Source: Labia minor (taxonomy: Eukaryota > Arthropoda > Insecta > Dermaptera > Spongiphoridae). From it: DNA of 64,000 bases. The DNA lies in assembly GCA_963082975.1 (NCBI GenBank), contig OY720349.1, positions 66,958,501 through 67,022,500 of the forward strand. The letters are read 5' to 3'. Position numbers and translations under genes: made by a program. The notes under the pieces were generated by a model. That model saw only the letters and a list, made by a program, of their open reading frames with translations. It ran no database searches and was not told the origin of the DNA. Positions 1 to 14,342 of the stretch are shown in pieces (the stretch's first letter is position 1; every line of letters begins with the position of its first letter).

Positions 1-24
1 TAATTATTTTTTTAATGTCGAAAA
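1..24. repeat. Partial monomer at left edge
   Basis: The 3' end of a monomer (T-tract, then AATGTCG and an A-run) enters from the left and leads into the anchor monomer at 25. The array therefore continues beyond the window. Confidence 0.9.
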
Positions 25-2115
25 CCTAGGGTCATCCTACGATGACCTTTCATACTTTTTACGGGAAAATTAAAAAATGAAATTTTTAGAAAATCAATAA
101 TAAATTCGTTCATTTTACATCATAAAAATATTAAAAAAATATATTATTCATATTCTTACTAAAAATTATTTTTTTATGCCGAAACCTAGGGTCATCCTAC
201 GATGACCTTTCATAATTTTTACGGGAAAATTAAAAAATGAAATTTTTAAAAATAAATAATAAATTCGTTCATTTTACATCATAAAAATATTAAAAAAATA
301 TATTATTGATATTTCTGATGAATAATTATTTTTTTATACCGAAAACCTAGGGTCATCCTACGATGACCTTTCATAATTTTTTAGGTAAAATTAAAAAATG
401 AAATGTTTTAAAAAAAATAATAAATTCGTTCTGTTTACATCATAAAAATATTGAAAAAATATATTATTGATATTTCTGAAGAATAATTATTTTTTTTCCG
501 AAAAGCTAGGGTCATCCTACGATGACTTTTCATAATTTTTTAGCTAAAATTAAAAAATTAAATGTTTTAAAAAAAATAATAAATTCGTTCATTTTACATC
601 ATAAAAATATTAAAAATATATATTATTGATATTTCTGATGAATAATTATTTTATTATGCCGAACACCTAGGGTCATCCTACGATGACCTCTCATAATTTT
701 TACGGGAAAATTAAAATATTAAATTTTTAAAAATAAATAATAAATTCATTCATTTAACTTTATAAAAATATTAAAAAAATATATTATTGATATTTCTGAT
801 GAATAATTATTTTTTTATGCCGAAAAGCTAGGGTCATCCTACGATGACCTTTCATAATTTTTACGGGAAAATTAAAAAATGAAATTTTTAAAAATAAATA
901 ATAAATTCGTTCATTTTACATCATAAAAATATTAAAAAAATATATTATTGATATATCTGATGAATAATTATTTTTTTATGCCGAAAACCTAGGGTCATCC
1001 TACGATGACCTTTCATAATTTTTACGGGAAAATTAAAAAATGAAATTTTTAAAAATAAATAATAAATTCGTTCATTTTACATCATATAAATATTAAAAAA
1101 ATATATTATTGATATTTCTGATGAATAATTATTTTTTTATGCAGAAAACCTAAGGTCATCCTACAATGACCTTTCATAATTTTTACGGGAAAATTAAAAT
1201 ATGAAATTTTTAAAAATAAATAATAAATTCGTTCATTTAACTTCATAAAAATATTAAAAAAAATATTATTGATATTTTTGATGAATAATTATTTTTTTAT
1301 GGCGAAAACCTAGGGTCATCCTACGATGACCTTTCATAATTTTTACGGGAAAATTAAAAAATGAAATTTTTAAAAATAAATAATAAATTCGTTCATTTTA
1401 CATCATATAAATATTAAAAAAATATATTATTGATATTTCTGATGAATAATTATTTTTTTATACTGAAAACCTAGGGTCATCCTACGATGACCTTTCATAA
1501 TTTTTACGGGAAAATTAAAATATGAAATTTTTAAAAATAAATAATAAATTCGTACATTTTACATCAGAAAAATATTAAAAAAATATATTATTGATATTTC
1601 TGATGAATAATTATTTTTTTATGCCGAAAACCTAGGGTCATCCTACGATGACCTTTCATAATATTTACGGGAAAATTAAAAAATGAAATTTTTAAAAATA
1701 AATAATAAATTCGTTCATTTTACATCATAAAAATATTAAAAAAATATATTATTGATATTTCTGATGAATAATTATTTTTTTAATGCCGAAAACCTAGGGT
1801 CATCCTAAGATGACCTTTCATAATTTTTACGGGAAAATTAAAAAATGAAATTTTTAGAAAATCAATAATAAATTCGTTCATTTTACATCATAAAAATATT
1901 AAAAAAATATATTATTCATATTTCTTACTAAAAATTATTTTATTATGCCGAAACCTAGGGTCATCCTACGATGACCTTTCATAATTTTTACGGGAAAATT
2001 AAAAAATGAAATTTTTAAAAATAAATAATAAATTCGTTCATTTTACATCATAAAAATATTAAAAAAATATATTATTGATATTTCTGATGAATAATTATTT
2101 TTTTAATGTCGAAAA
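25..2115. repeat. 13-monomer HOR unit, copy 1 (2,091 bp)
   Basis: Starts with the anchor monomer (AATGTCG upstream, CATACTTTTTACGGG, AGAAAATC). The order of the 13 variants is: anchor; GCCGAAACC; ACCG/TTAGGT; TTCCGAAAAGC with TTAGCT; TTATTATGCCGAACACC; GAAAAGC with GATATATCTG; GCCG with ATATAAAT; GCAG/CTAAGG/ACAATG; GGCG; ACTG with GTACATT; GCCG with ATATTTACG; TAATGCCG with CTAAGATG; TTATTATGCCGAAACC. Starts are 25, 185, 346, 505, 666, 827, 988, 1149, 1309, 1470, 1631, 1793, 1954. The same 13 variants in this order open the units at 4206 and 10803. Here monomer 13 leads straight back to the anchor, so this unit is a shortened version of the long unit. Confidence 0.9.
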
Positions 2116-4205
2116 CCTAGGGTCATCCTACGATGACCTTTCATACTTTTTACGGGAAAATTAAAAAATGAAATTTTTAGAAAATCAATAATAAATTCGT
2201 TCATTTTACATCATAAAAATATTAAAAAAATATATTATTCATATTCTTACTAAAAATTATTTTTTTATGCCGAAACCTAGGGTCATCCTACGATGACCTT
2301 TCATAATTTTTACGGGAAAATTAAAAAATGAAATTTTTAAAAATAAATAATAAATTCGTTCATTTTACATCATAAAAATATTAAAAAAATATATTATTGA
2401 TATTTCTGATGAATAATTATTTTTTTATACCGAAAACCTAGGGTCATCCTACGATGACCTTTCATAATTTTTTAGGTAAAATTAAAAAATGAAATGTTTT
2501 AAAAAAAATAATAAATTCGTTCTGTTTACATCATAAAAATATTGAAAAAATATATTATTGATATTTCTGAAGAATAATTATTTTTTTTCCGAAAAGCTAG
2601 GGTCATCCTACGATGACTTTTCATAATTTTTTAGCTAAAATTAAAAAATTAAATGTTTTAAAAAAAATAATAAATTCGTTCATTTTACATCATATAAATA
2701 TTAAAAAAATATATTATTGATATTTCTGATGAATAATTATTTTTTTATGCAGAAAACCTAAGGTCATCCTACAATGACCTTTCATAATTTTTACGGGAAA
2801 ATTAAAATATGAAATTTTTAAAAATAAATAATAAATTCGTTCATTTAACTTCATAAAAATATTAAAAAAAATATTATTGATATTTTTGATGAATAATTAT
2901 TTTTTTATGGCGAAAACCTAGGGTCATCCTACGATGACCTTTCATAATTTTTACGGGAAAATTAAAAAATGAAATTTTTAAAAATAAATAATAAATTCGT
3001 TCATTTTACATCATATAAATATTAAAAAAATATATTATTGATATTTCTGATGAATAATTATTTTTTTATACTGAAAACCTAGGGTCATCCTACGATGACC
3101 TTTCATAATTTTTACGGGAAAATTAAAAAATGAAATTTTTAAAAATAAATAATAAATTCGTTCATTTTACATCATATAAATATTAAAAAAATATATTATT
3201 GATATTTCTGATGAATAATTATTTTTTTATGCAGAAAACCTAAGGTCATCTTACAATGACCTTTCATAATTTTTACGGGAAAATTAAAATATGAAATTTT
3301 TAAAAATAAATAATAAATTCGTACATTTTACATCAGAAAAATATTAAAAAAATATATTATTGATATTTCTGATGAATAATTATTTTTTTATGCCGAAAAC
3401 CTAGGGTCATCCTACGATGACCTTTCATAATATTTACGGGAAAATTAAAAAATGAAATTTTTAAAAATAAATAATAAATTCGTTCATTTTACATCATAAA
3501 AATATTAAAAAAATATATTATTGATATTTCTGATGAATAATTATTTTTTTAATGCCGAAAACCTAGGGTCATCCTAAGATGACCTTTCATAATTTTTACG
3601 GGAAAATTAAAAAATGAAATTTTTAGAAAATCAATAATAAATTCGTTCATTTTACATCATAAAAATATTAAAAAAATATATTATTCATATTTCTTACTAA
3701 AAATTATTTTATTATGCCGAAACCTAGGGTCATCCTACGATGACCTTTCATAATTTTTACGGGAAAATTAAAAAATGAAATTTTTAAAAATAAATAATAA
3801 ATTCGTTCATTTTACATCATAAAAATATTAAAAAAATATATTATTGATATTTCTGATGAATAATTATTTTTTATACCGAAAACCTAGGGTCATCCTACGA
3901 TGACCTTTCATAAATTTTACGGGAAAATTAAAAAATGAAATGTTTTAAAAAAAATAATAAATTCGTTCATTTTACATCATATAAATATTAAAAAAATATA
4001 TTATTGATATTTCTGATGAATAATTATTTTTTTATGCCGAAAACCTAGGGTCATCCTACGATGACCTTTCATAATTTTTACGGGAAAATTAAAAAATGAA
4101 ATTTTTAAAAATAAATAATAAATTCGTTCATTTTACATCATAAAAATATTAAAAAAATATATTATTGATATTTCTGATGAATAATTATTTTTTTAATGTC
4201 GAAAA
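2116..4205. repeat. 13-monomer HOR unit, copy 2, rearranged (2,090 bp)
   Basis: Nearly the same length as the preceding unit but a different content. Variants 1-4 are followed at once by the GCAG variant (2757), so three monomers are missing. Three others are present instead: a second GCAG monomer with CATCTTACAATG (core at 3239), an ATACCG/AAATTTTACG monomer (3883) and a GCCG monomer (4044). The last two are the ones that close the long units before the next anchor at 4206. Equal length with the first unit is therefore a coincidence of loss and gain. Confidence 0.85.
2596..2756. repeat. Hybrid monomer (variant 4 / variant 7 junction)
   Basis: The left part is the GAAAAGC/TTAGCT/AATTAAATG variant seen at 505. 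The right part switches to ATATAAATATT followed by GCAG, as in the monomer at 988. The intact order in the first unit has three more monomers here. The crossover lies in the shared stretch around 2,660-2,691. Confidence 0.8.
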
Positions 4206-7200
4206 CCTAGGGTCATCCTACGATGACCTTTCATACTTTTTACGGGAAAATTAAAAAATGAAATTTTTAGAAAATCAATAATAAATTCGTTCATTTTACA
4301 TCATAAAAATATTAAAAAAATATATTATTCATATTCTTACTAAAAATTATTTTTTTATGCCGAAACCTAGGGTCATCCTACGATGACCTTTCATAATTTT
4401 TACGGGAAAATTAAAAAATGAAATTTTTAAAAATAAATAATAAATTCGTTCATTTTACATCATAAAAATATTAAAAAAATATATTATTGATATTTCTGAT
4501 GAATAATTATTTTTTTATACCGAAAACCTAGGGTCATCCTACGATGACCTTTCATAATTTTTTAGGTAAAATTAAAAAATGAAATGTTTTAAAAAAAATA
4601 ATAAATTCGTTCTGTTTACATCATAAAAATATTGAAAAAATATATTATTGATATTTCTGAAGAATAATTATTTTTTTTCCGAAAAGCTAGGGTCATCCTA
4701 CGATGACTTTTCATAATTTTTTAGCTAAAATTAAAAAATTAAATGTTTTAAAAAAAATAATAAATTCGTTCATTTTACATCATAAAAATATTAAAAATAT
4801 ATATTATTGATATTTCTGATGAATAATTATTTTATTATGCCGAACACCTAGGGTCATCCTACGATGACCTCTCATAATTTTTACGGGAAAATTAAAATAT
4901 TAAATTTTTAAAAATAAATAATAAATTCATTCATTTAACTTTATAAAAATATTAAAAAAATATATTATTGATATTTCTGATGAATAATTATTTTTTTATG
5001 CCGAAAAGCTAGGGTCATCCTACGATGACCTTTCATAATTTTTACGGGAAAATTAAAAAATGAAATTTTTAAAAATAAATAATAAATTCGTTCATTTTAC
5101 ATCATAAAAATATTAAAAAAATATATTATTGATATATCTGATGAATAATTATTTTTTTATGCCGAAAACCTAGGGTCATCCTACGATGACCTTTCATAAT
5201 TTTTACGGGAAAATTAAAAAATGAAATTTTTAAAAATAAATAATAAATTCGTTCATTTTACATCATATAAATATTAAAAAAATATATTATTGATATTTCT
5301 GATGAATAATTATTTTTTTATGCAGAAAACCTAAGGTCATCCTACAATGACCTTTCATAATTTTTACGGGAAAATTAAAATATGAAATTTTTAAAAATAA
5401 ATAATAAATTCGTTCATTTAACTTCATAAAAATATTAAAAAAAATATTATTGATATTTTTGATGAATAATTATTTTTTTATGGCGAAAACCTAGGGTCAT
5501 CCTACGATGACCTTTCATAATTTTTACGGGAAAATTAAAAAATGAAATTTTTAAAAATAAATAATAAATTCGTTCATTTTACATCATATAAATATTAAAA
5601 AAATATATTATTGATATTTCTGATGAATAATTATTTTTTTATACTGAAAACCTAGGGTCATCCTACGATGACCTTTCATAATTTTTACGGGAAAATTAAA
5701 ATATGAAATTTTTAAAAATAAATAATAAATTCGTACATTTTACATCAGAAAAATATTAAAAAAATATATTATTGATATTTCTGATGAATAATTATTTTTT
5801 TATGCCGAAAACCTAGGGTCATCCTACGATGACCTTTCATAATATTTACGGGAAAATTAAAAAATGAAATTTTTAAAAATAAATAATAAATTCGTTCATT
5901 TTACATCATAAAAATATTAAAAAAATATATTATTGATATTTCTGATGAATAATTATTTTTTTAATGCCGAAAACCTAGGGTCATCCTAAGATGACCTTTC
6001 ATAATTTTTACGGGAAAATTAAAAAATGAAATTTTTAGAAAATCAATAATAAATTCGTTCATTTTACATCATAAAAATATTAAAAAAATATATTATTCAT
6101 ATTTCTTACTAAAAATTATTTTATTATGCCGAAACCTAGGGTCATCCTACGATGACCTTTCATAATTTTTACGGGAAAATTAAAAAATGAAATTTTTAAA
6201 AATAAATAATAAATTCGTTCATTTTACATCATAAAAATATTAAAAAAATATATTATTGATATTTCTGATGAATAATTATTTTTTATCCCGAAAACCTAGG
6301 GTCATCCTACGATGACCTTTCATAAATTTTACGGGAAAATTAAAAAATGAAATGTTTTAAAAAAAATAATAAATTCGTTCATTTTACATCATATAAATAT
6401 TAAAAAAATATATTATTGATATTTCTGATGAATAATTATTTTTTTATGCCGAAAACCTAGGGTCATCCTACGATGACCTTTCATAATTTTTACGGGAAAA
6501 TTAAAAAATGAAATTTTTAAAAATAAATAATAAATTCGTTCATTTTACATCATAAAAATATTAAAAAAATATATTATTGATATTTCTGATGAATAATTAT
6601 TTTTTTAATGCCGAAAACCTAGGGTCATCCTACGATGACCTTTCATAATTTTTACGGGAAAATTAAAAAATGAAATTTTTAAAAATAAATAATAAATTCT
6701 TTCATTTTACATCATAAAAATATTAAAAAAATATATTATTGATATTTCTGATGAATAATTATTTTTTTAATGCCGAAAACCTAGGGTCATCCTACGATGA
6801 CATTTCATAATTTTTACGGGAAAATTAAAAAATGAAATTTTTTACAAAATCAATAATAAATTCGTTCATTTTACATCATAAAAATATTAAAAAAATATAT
6901 TATTCATATTTCTTACTAAAAATTATTTTTTTATGCCGAAACCTAGGGTCATCCTACGATGACCTTTCATAATTTTTACGGGAAAATTAAAAAATGAAAT
7001 TTTTAAAAATAAATAATAAATTCGTTCATTTTACATCATAAAAATATTAAAAAAATATATTATTGATATTTCTGATGAATAATTATTTTTTTTTACCGAA
7101 AACCTAGGGTCATCCTACGATGACCTTTCATAATTTTTTAGGTAAAATTAAAAAATGAAATGTTTTAAAAAAAATAATAAATTCGTTCTGTTTACATCAT

Positions 7201-7745
7201 AAAAATATTGAAAAAATATATTATTGATATTTCTGAAGAATAATTATTTTTTTTCCGAAAACCTAGGGTCATCCTACGATGACCTTTCATAATTTTTTAG
7301 CTAAAATTAAAAAATTAAATGTTTTAAAAAAAATAATAAATTCGTTCATTTTACATCATAAAAATATTAAAAATATATATTATTGATATTTCTGATGAAT
7401 AATTATTTTATTATGCCGAACACCTAGGGTCATCCTACGATGACCTTTCATAATTTTTACGGGAAAATTAAAAAATGAAATTTTTAAAAATAAATAATAA
7501 ATTCGTTCATTTTACATCAGAAAAATATTAAAAAAATATATTATTGATATTTCTGATGAATAATTATTTTTTTATGCCGAAAACCTAGGGTCATCCTACG
7601 ATGACCTTTCATAATTTTTACGGGAAAATTAAAAAATGAAATTTTTAAAAATAAATAATAAATTCGTTCATTTTACATCATAAAAATATTAAAAAAATAT
7701 ATTATTGATATTTCTGATGAATAATTATTTTTTTAATGCCGAAAA

Positions 7746-9676
7746 CCTAGGGTCATCCTACGATGACCTTTCATAATTTTTACGGGAAAATTAAAATATG
7801 AAATTTTTAAAAATAAATAATAAATTCGTTCATTTTACATCATATAAATATTAAAAAAATATATTATTGATATTTCTGATGAATAATTATTTTTTTATGC
7901 CGAAAACCTAAGGTCATCCTACGATGACCTTTCATAATTTTTAAGGGAAAATTAAAATATGAAATTTTTAAAAATAAATAATAAATTCGTTCATTTAACT
8001 TCATAAAAATATTAAAAAAATATATTATTGATATTTCTGATGAATAATTATTTTTTTATGCCGAAAACCTAGGGTCATCCTACGATGACCTATCATAATT
8101 TTTTCGGTATAATTAAAAAATGAAATATTTTAAAAAAAATAATAAATTTGTACATTTTACATCAGAAAAATATTAAAAAAATATATTATTGATATTTCTG
8201 ATGAATAATTATTTTTTTATGCCGAAAACCTAGGGTCATCCTAAGATGACCTTTCATAATTTTTACGGGAAACTTAAAAAATGAAATTTTTAAAAATAAA
8301 TAATAAATTCGTTCATTTTACATCATATAAATATTAAAAAAATATATTATTGATATTTCTGATGAATAATTATTTTTTTTCCGAAAACCTAGGGTCATCC
8401 TACGATGACGTTTCATAATTTTTTCGGTAAAATTAAAAAATGAAATGTTTTAAAAAAAATAATAAATTCGTTCTGTTTACATCATAAAAATATTGAAAAA
8501 ATATATTATTGATATTTTTGATGAATAATTATTTTTTTATGCCGAAAACCTAAGGTCATCCTACGATGAACTTTCATAATTTTTAAGGGAAAATTAAAAT
8601 ATGAAATTTTTAAAAATAAATAATAAATTCGTTAATTTAACTTCATAAAAATATTAAAAAAATATATTATTGATATTTCTGATGAATAATTATTTTTTTA
8701 TGCCGAAAACCTAGGGTCATCCTACGATGACCTTTCATAATTTTTACGGGAAAATTAAAAAATGAAATTTTTAAAAATAAATAATAAATTCGTTCATTTT
8801 ACATCATAAAAATATTAAAAAAATATATTAATGATATTTCTGATGAATAATTATTTTTTTAATGCCGAAAACCTAGGGTCATCCTAAGATGACCTTTCAT
8901 AATTTTTACGGGAAAATTAAAAAATGAAATTTTTAGAAAATCAATAATAAATTCGTTCATTTTACATCATAAAAATATTAAAAAAATATATTATTCATAT
9001 TTCTTACTAAAAATTATTTTATTATGCCGAAACCTAGGGTCATCCTACGATGACCTTTCATAATTTTTACGGGAAAATTAAAAAATGAAATTTTTAAAAA
9101 TAAATAATAAATTCGTTCATTTTACATCATAAAAATATTAAAAAAATATATTATTGATATTTCTGATGAATAATTATTTTTTATACCGAAAACCTAGGGT
9201 CATCCTACGATGACCTTTCATAAATTTTACGGGAAAATTAAAAAATGAAATGTTTTAAAAATAAATAATAAATTCGTTCATATAACTTCATAAAAATATT
9301 AAAAAAAATATTATTGATATTTTTGATGAATAATTATTTTTTTATGCCGAAAACCTAGTGTCATCCTACGATGACCTTTCATAATTTTTACGGGAAAATT
9401 AAAAAATGAAATTTTTAAAAATAAATAATAAGTTAGTTCATTTTACATCATATAAATATTAAAAAAATATATTATTGATATTTCTGATGAATAATTATTT
9501 TTTTATACCGAAAACCTAGGGTCATCCTACGATGACCTTTCATAATTTTTACGGGAAAATTAAAAAATGAAATTTTTAAAAATAAATAATAAATTCGTTC
9601 ATTTTACATCATAAAAATATTAAAAAAATATATTATTGATATTTCTGATGAATAATTATTTTTTTAATGCCGAAAA
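7746..9676. repeat. 12-monomer HOR block R (1,931 bp) in the 41-mer unit
   Basis: Twelve variants: TAATGCCG/AAATATG; CTAAGG with TTTTTAAGGG; GACCTATC with TCGGTATAATT; CTAAGATG with GGGAAACTT; TTCCG with GATGACG; CTAAGG with GATGAAC; GCCG ending TATTAATGATATT; CTAAGATG with AGAAAATC; TTATTATGCCGAAACC; ATACCG/AAATTTTACG; CCTAGTGTC; ATACCG. The order starts again at 9677. Confidence 0.87.
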
Positions 9677-10531
9677 CCTAGGGTCATCCTACGATGACCT
9701 TTCATAATTTTTACGGGAAAATTAAAATATGAAATTTTTAAAAATAAATAATAAATTCGTTCATTTTACATCATATAAATATTAAAAAAATATATTATTG
9801 ATATTTCTGATGAATAATTATTTTTTTATGCCGAAAACCTAAGGTCATCCTACGATGACCTTTCATAATTTTTAAGGGAAAATTAAAATATGAAATTTTT
9901 AAAAATAAATAATAAATTCGTTCATTTAACTTCATAAAAATATTAAAAAAATATATTATTGATATTTCTGATGAATAATTATTTTTTTATGCCGAAAACC
10001 TAGGGTCATCCTACGATGACCTATCATAATTTTTTCGGTATAATTAAAAAATGAAATATTTTAAAAAAAATAATAAATTTGTACATTTTACATCAGAAAA
10101 ATATTAAAAAAATATATTATTGATATTTCTGATGAATAATTATTTTTTTATGCCGAAAACCTAGGGTCATCCTAAGATGACCTTTCATAATTTTTACGGG
10201 AAACTTAAAAAATGAAATTTTTAAAAATAAATAATAAATTCGTTCATTTTACATCATATAAATATTAAAAAAATATATTATTGATATTTCTGATGAATAA
10301 TTATTTTTTTTCCGAAAACCTAGGGTCATCCTACGATGACGTTTCATAATTTTTTCGGTAAAATTAAAAAATGAAATGTTTTAAAAAAAATAATAAATTC
10401 GTTCTGTTTACATCATAAAAATATTGAAAAAATATATTATTGATATTTTTGATGAATAATTATTTTTTTATGCCGAAAACCTAAGGTCATCCTACGATGA
10501 ACTTTCATAATTTTTAAGGGAAAATTAAAAA
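9677..10531. repeat. Second, truncated copy of 12-mer block R
   Basis: Repeats the first five variants of block R and part of the sixth (GATGAAC with TTTTTAAGGG). It then breaks off: where other copies continue AAAATATGAAATTTTT, this one reads AAAAAATGAAATGTTTTAAA. The monomer is a hybrid marking a deletion of the rest of the long unit. Confidence 0.82.
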
Positions 10532-13500
10532 ATGAAATGTTTTAAAAAAAATAATAAATTCGTTCATTTTACATCATATAAATATTAAAAAAATATATTA
10601 TTGATATTTCTGATGAATAATTATTTTTTTATGCCGAAAACCTAGGGTCATCCTACGATGACCTTTCATAATTTTTACGGGAAAATTAAAAAATGAAATT
10701 TTTAAAAATAAATAATAAATTCGTTCATTTTACATCATAAAAATATTAAAAAAATATATTATTGATATTTCTGATGAATAATTATTTTTTTAATGTCGAA
10801 AACCTAGGGTCATCCTACGATGACCTTTCATACTTTTTACGGGAAAATTAAAAAATGAAATTTTTAGAAAATCAATAATAAATTCGTTCATTTTACATCA
10901 TAAAAATATTAAAAAAATATATTATTCATATTCTTACTAAAAATTATTTTTTTATGCCGAAACCTAGGGTCATCCTACGATGACCTTTCATAATTTTTAC
11001 GGGAAAATTAAAAAATGAAATTTTTAAAAATAAATAATAAATTCGTTCATTTTACATCATAAAAATATTAAAAAAATATATTATTGATATTTCTGATGAA
11101 TAATTATTTTTTTATACCGAAAACCTAGGGTCATCCTACGATGACCTTTCATAATTTTTTAGGTAAAATTAAAAAATGAAATGTTTTAAAAAAAATAATA
11201 AATTCGTTCTGTTTACATCATAAAAATATTGAAAAAATATATTATTGATATTTCTGAAGAATAATTATTTTTTTTCCGAAAAGCTAGGGTCATCCTACGA
11301 TGACTTTTCATAATTTTTTAGCTAAAATTAAAAAATTAAATGTTTTAAAAAAAATAATAAATTCGTTCATTTTACATCATAAAAATATTAAAAATATATA
11401 TTATTGATATTTCTGATGAATAATTATTTTATTATGCCGAACACCTAGGGTCATCCTACGATGACCTCTCATAATTTTTACGGGAAAATTAAAATATTAA
11501 ATTTTTAAAAATAAATAATAAATTCATTCATTTAACTTTATAAAAATATTAAAAAAATATATTATTGATATTTCTGATGAATAATTATTTTTTTATGCCG
11601 AAAAGCTAGGGTCATCCTACGATGACCTTTCATAATTTTTACGGGAAAATTAAAAAATGAAATTTTTAAAAATAAATAATAAATTCGTTCATTTTACATC
11701 ATAAAAATATTAAAAAAATATATTATTGATATATCTGATGAATAATTATTTTTTTATGCCGAAAACCTAGGGTCATCCTACGATGACCTTTCATAATTTT
11801 TACGGGAAAATTAAAAAATGAAATTTTTAAAAATAAATAATAAATTCGTTCATTTTACATCATATAAATATTAAAAAAATATATTATTGATATTTCTGAT
11901 GAATAATTATTTTTTTATGCAGAAAACCTAAGGTCATCCTACAATGACCTTTCATAATTTTTACGGGAAAATTAAAATATGAAATTTTTAAAAATAAATA
12001 ATAAATTCGTTCATTTAACTTCATAAAAATATTAAAAAAAATATTATTGATATTTTTGATGAATAATTATTTTTTTATGGCGAAAACCTAGGGTCATCCT
12101 ACGATGACCTTTCATAATTTTTACGGGAAAATTAAAAAATGAAATTTTTAAAAATAAATAATAAATTCGTTCATTTTACATCATATAAATATTAAAAAAA
12201 TATATTATTGATATTTCTGATGAATAATTATTTTTTTATACTGAAAACCTAGGGTCATCCTACGATGACCTTTCATAATTTTTACGGGAAAATTAAAATA
12301 TGAAATTTTTAAAAATAAATAATAAATTCGTACATTTTACATCAGAAAAATATTAAAAAAATATATTATTGATATTTCTGATGAATAATTATTTTTTTAT
12401 GCCGAAAACCTAGGGTCATCCTACGATGACCTTTCATAATATTTACGGGAAAATTAAAAAATGAAATTTTTAAAAATAAATAATAAATTCGTTCATTTTA
12501 CATCATAAAAATATTAAAAAAATATATTATTGATATTTCTGATGAATAATTATTTTTTTAATGCCGAAAACCTAGGGTCATCCTAAGATGACCTTTCATA
12601 ATTTTTACGGGAAAATTAAAAAATGAAATTTTTAGAAAATCAATAATAAATTCGTTCATTTTACATCATAAAAATATTAAAAAAATATATTATTCATATT
12701 TCTTACTAAAAATTATTTTATTATGCCGAAACCTAGGGTCATCCTACGATGACCTTTCATAATTTTTACGGGAAAATTAAAAAATGAAATTTTTAAAAAT
12801 AAATAATAAATTCGTTCATTTTACATCATAAAAATATTAAAAAAATATATTATTGATATTTCTGATGAATAATTATTTTTTATACCGAAAACCTAGGGTC
12901 ATCCTACGATGACCTTTCATAAATTTTACGGGAAAATTAAAAAATGAAATGTTTTAAAAAAAATAATAAATTCGTTCATTTTACATCATATAAATATTAA
13001 AAAAATATATTATTGATATTTCTGATGAATAATTATTTTTTTATGCCGAAAACCTAGGGTCATCCTACGATGACCTTTCATAATTTTTACGGGAAAATTA
13101 AAAAATGAAATTTTTAAAAATAAATAATAAATTCGTTCATTTTACATCATAAAAATATTAAAAAAATATATTATTGATATTTCTGATGAATAATTATTTT
13201 TTTAATGCCGAAAACCTAGGGTCATCCTACGATGACCTTTCATAATTTTTACGGGAAAATTAAAAAATGAAATTTTTAAAAATAAATAATAAATTCTTTC
13301 ATTTTACATCATAAAAATATTAAAAAAATATATTATTGATATTTCTGATGAATAATTATTTTTTTAATGCCGAAAACCTAGGGTCATCCTACGATGACAT
13401 TTCATAATTTTTACGGGAAAATTAAAAAATGAAATTTTTTACAAAATCAATAATAAATTCGTTCATTTTACATCATAAAAATATTAAAAAAATATATTAT

Positions 13501-14342
13501 TCATATTTCTTACTAAAAATTATTTTTTTATGCCGAAACCTAGGGTCATCCTACGATGACCTTTCATAATTTTTACGGGAAAATTAAAAAATGAAATTTT
13601 TAAAAATAAATAATAAATTCGTTCATTTTACATCATAAAAATATTAAAAAAATATATTATTGATATTTCTGATGAATAATTATTTTTTTTTACCGAAAAC
13701 CTAGGGTCATCCTACGATGACCTTTCATAATTTTTTAGGTAAAATTAAAAAATGAAATGTTTTAAAAAAAATAATAAATTCGTTCTGTTTACATCATAAA
13801 AATATTGAAAAAATATATTATTGATATTTCTGAAGAATAATTATTTTTTTTCCGAAAACCTAGGGTCATCCTACGATGACCTTTCATAATTTTTTAGCTA
13901 AAATTAAAAAATTAAATGTTTTAAAAAAAATAATAAATTCGTTCATTTTACATCATAAAAATATTAAAAATATATATTATTGATATTTCTGATGAATAAT
14001 TATTTTATTATGCCGAACACCTAGGGTCATCCTACGATGACCTTTCATAATTTTTACGGGAAAATTAAAAAATGAAATTTTTAAAAATAAATAATAAATT
14101 CGTTCATTTTACATCAGAAAAATATTAAAAAAATATATTATTGATATTTCTGATGAATAATTATTTTTTTATGCCGAAAACCTAGGGTCATCCTACGATG
14201 ACCTTTCATAATTTTTACGGGAAAATTAAAAAATGAAATTTTTAAAAATAAATAATAAATTCGTTCATTTTACATCATAAAAATATTAAAAAAATATATT
14301 ATTGATATTTCTGATGAATAATTATTTTTTTAATGCCGAAAA

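Larger units (their letters stand above)
4206..10802. repeat. 41-monomer unit (6,597 bp), truncated form of the long HOR
   Basis: Begins with the anchor and the full 13-variant series, then continues through rarer variants: ATCCCG (near 6288), AAATTCTTTC (near 6698), GATGACATTT with TTTTACAAAATC (6801), and a 12-mer block at 7746. It is repeated at an offset of exactly 6,597 bp: markers at 6801 and 8826 reappear at 13398 and 15423. The match fails near 10,531, where this unit jumps to GAAATGTTTTAAAA with ATATAAAT, then a GCCG monomer, then the anchor at 10803. A copy-specific AGTTAGTTC occurs near 9431. Confidence 0.88.
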
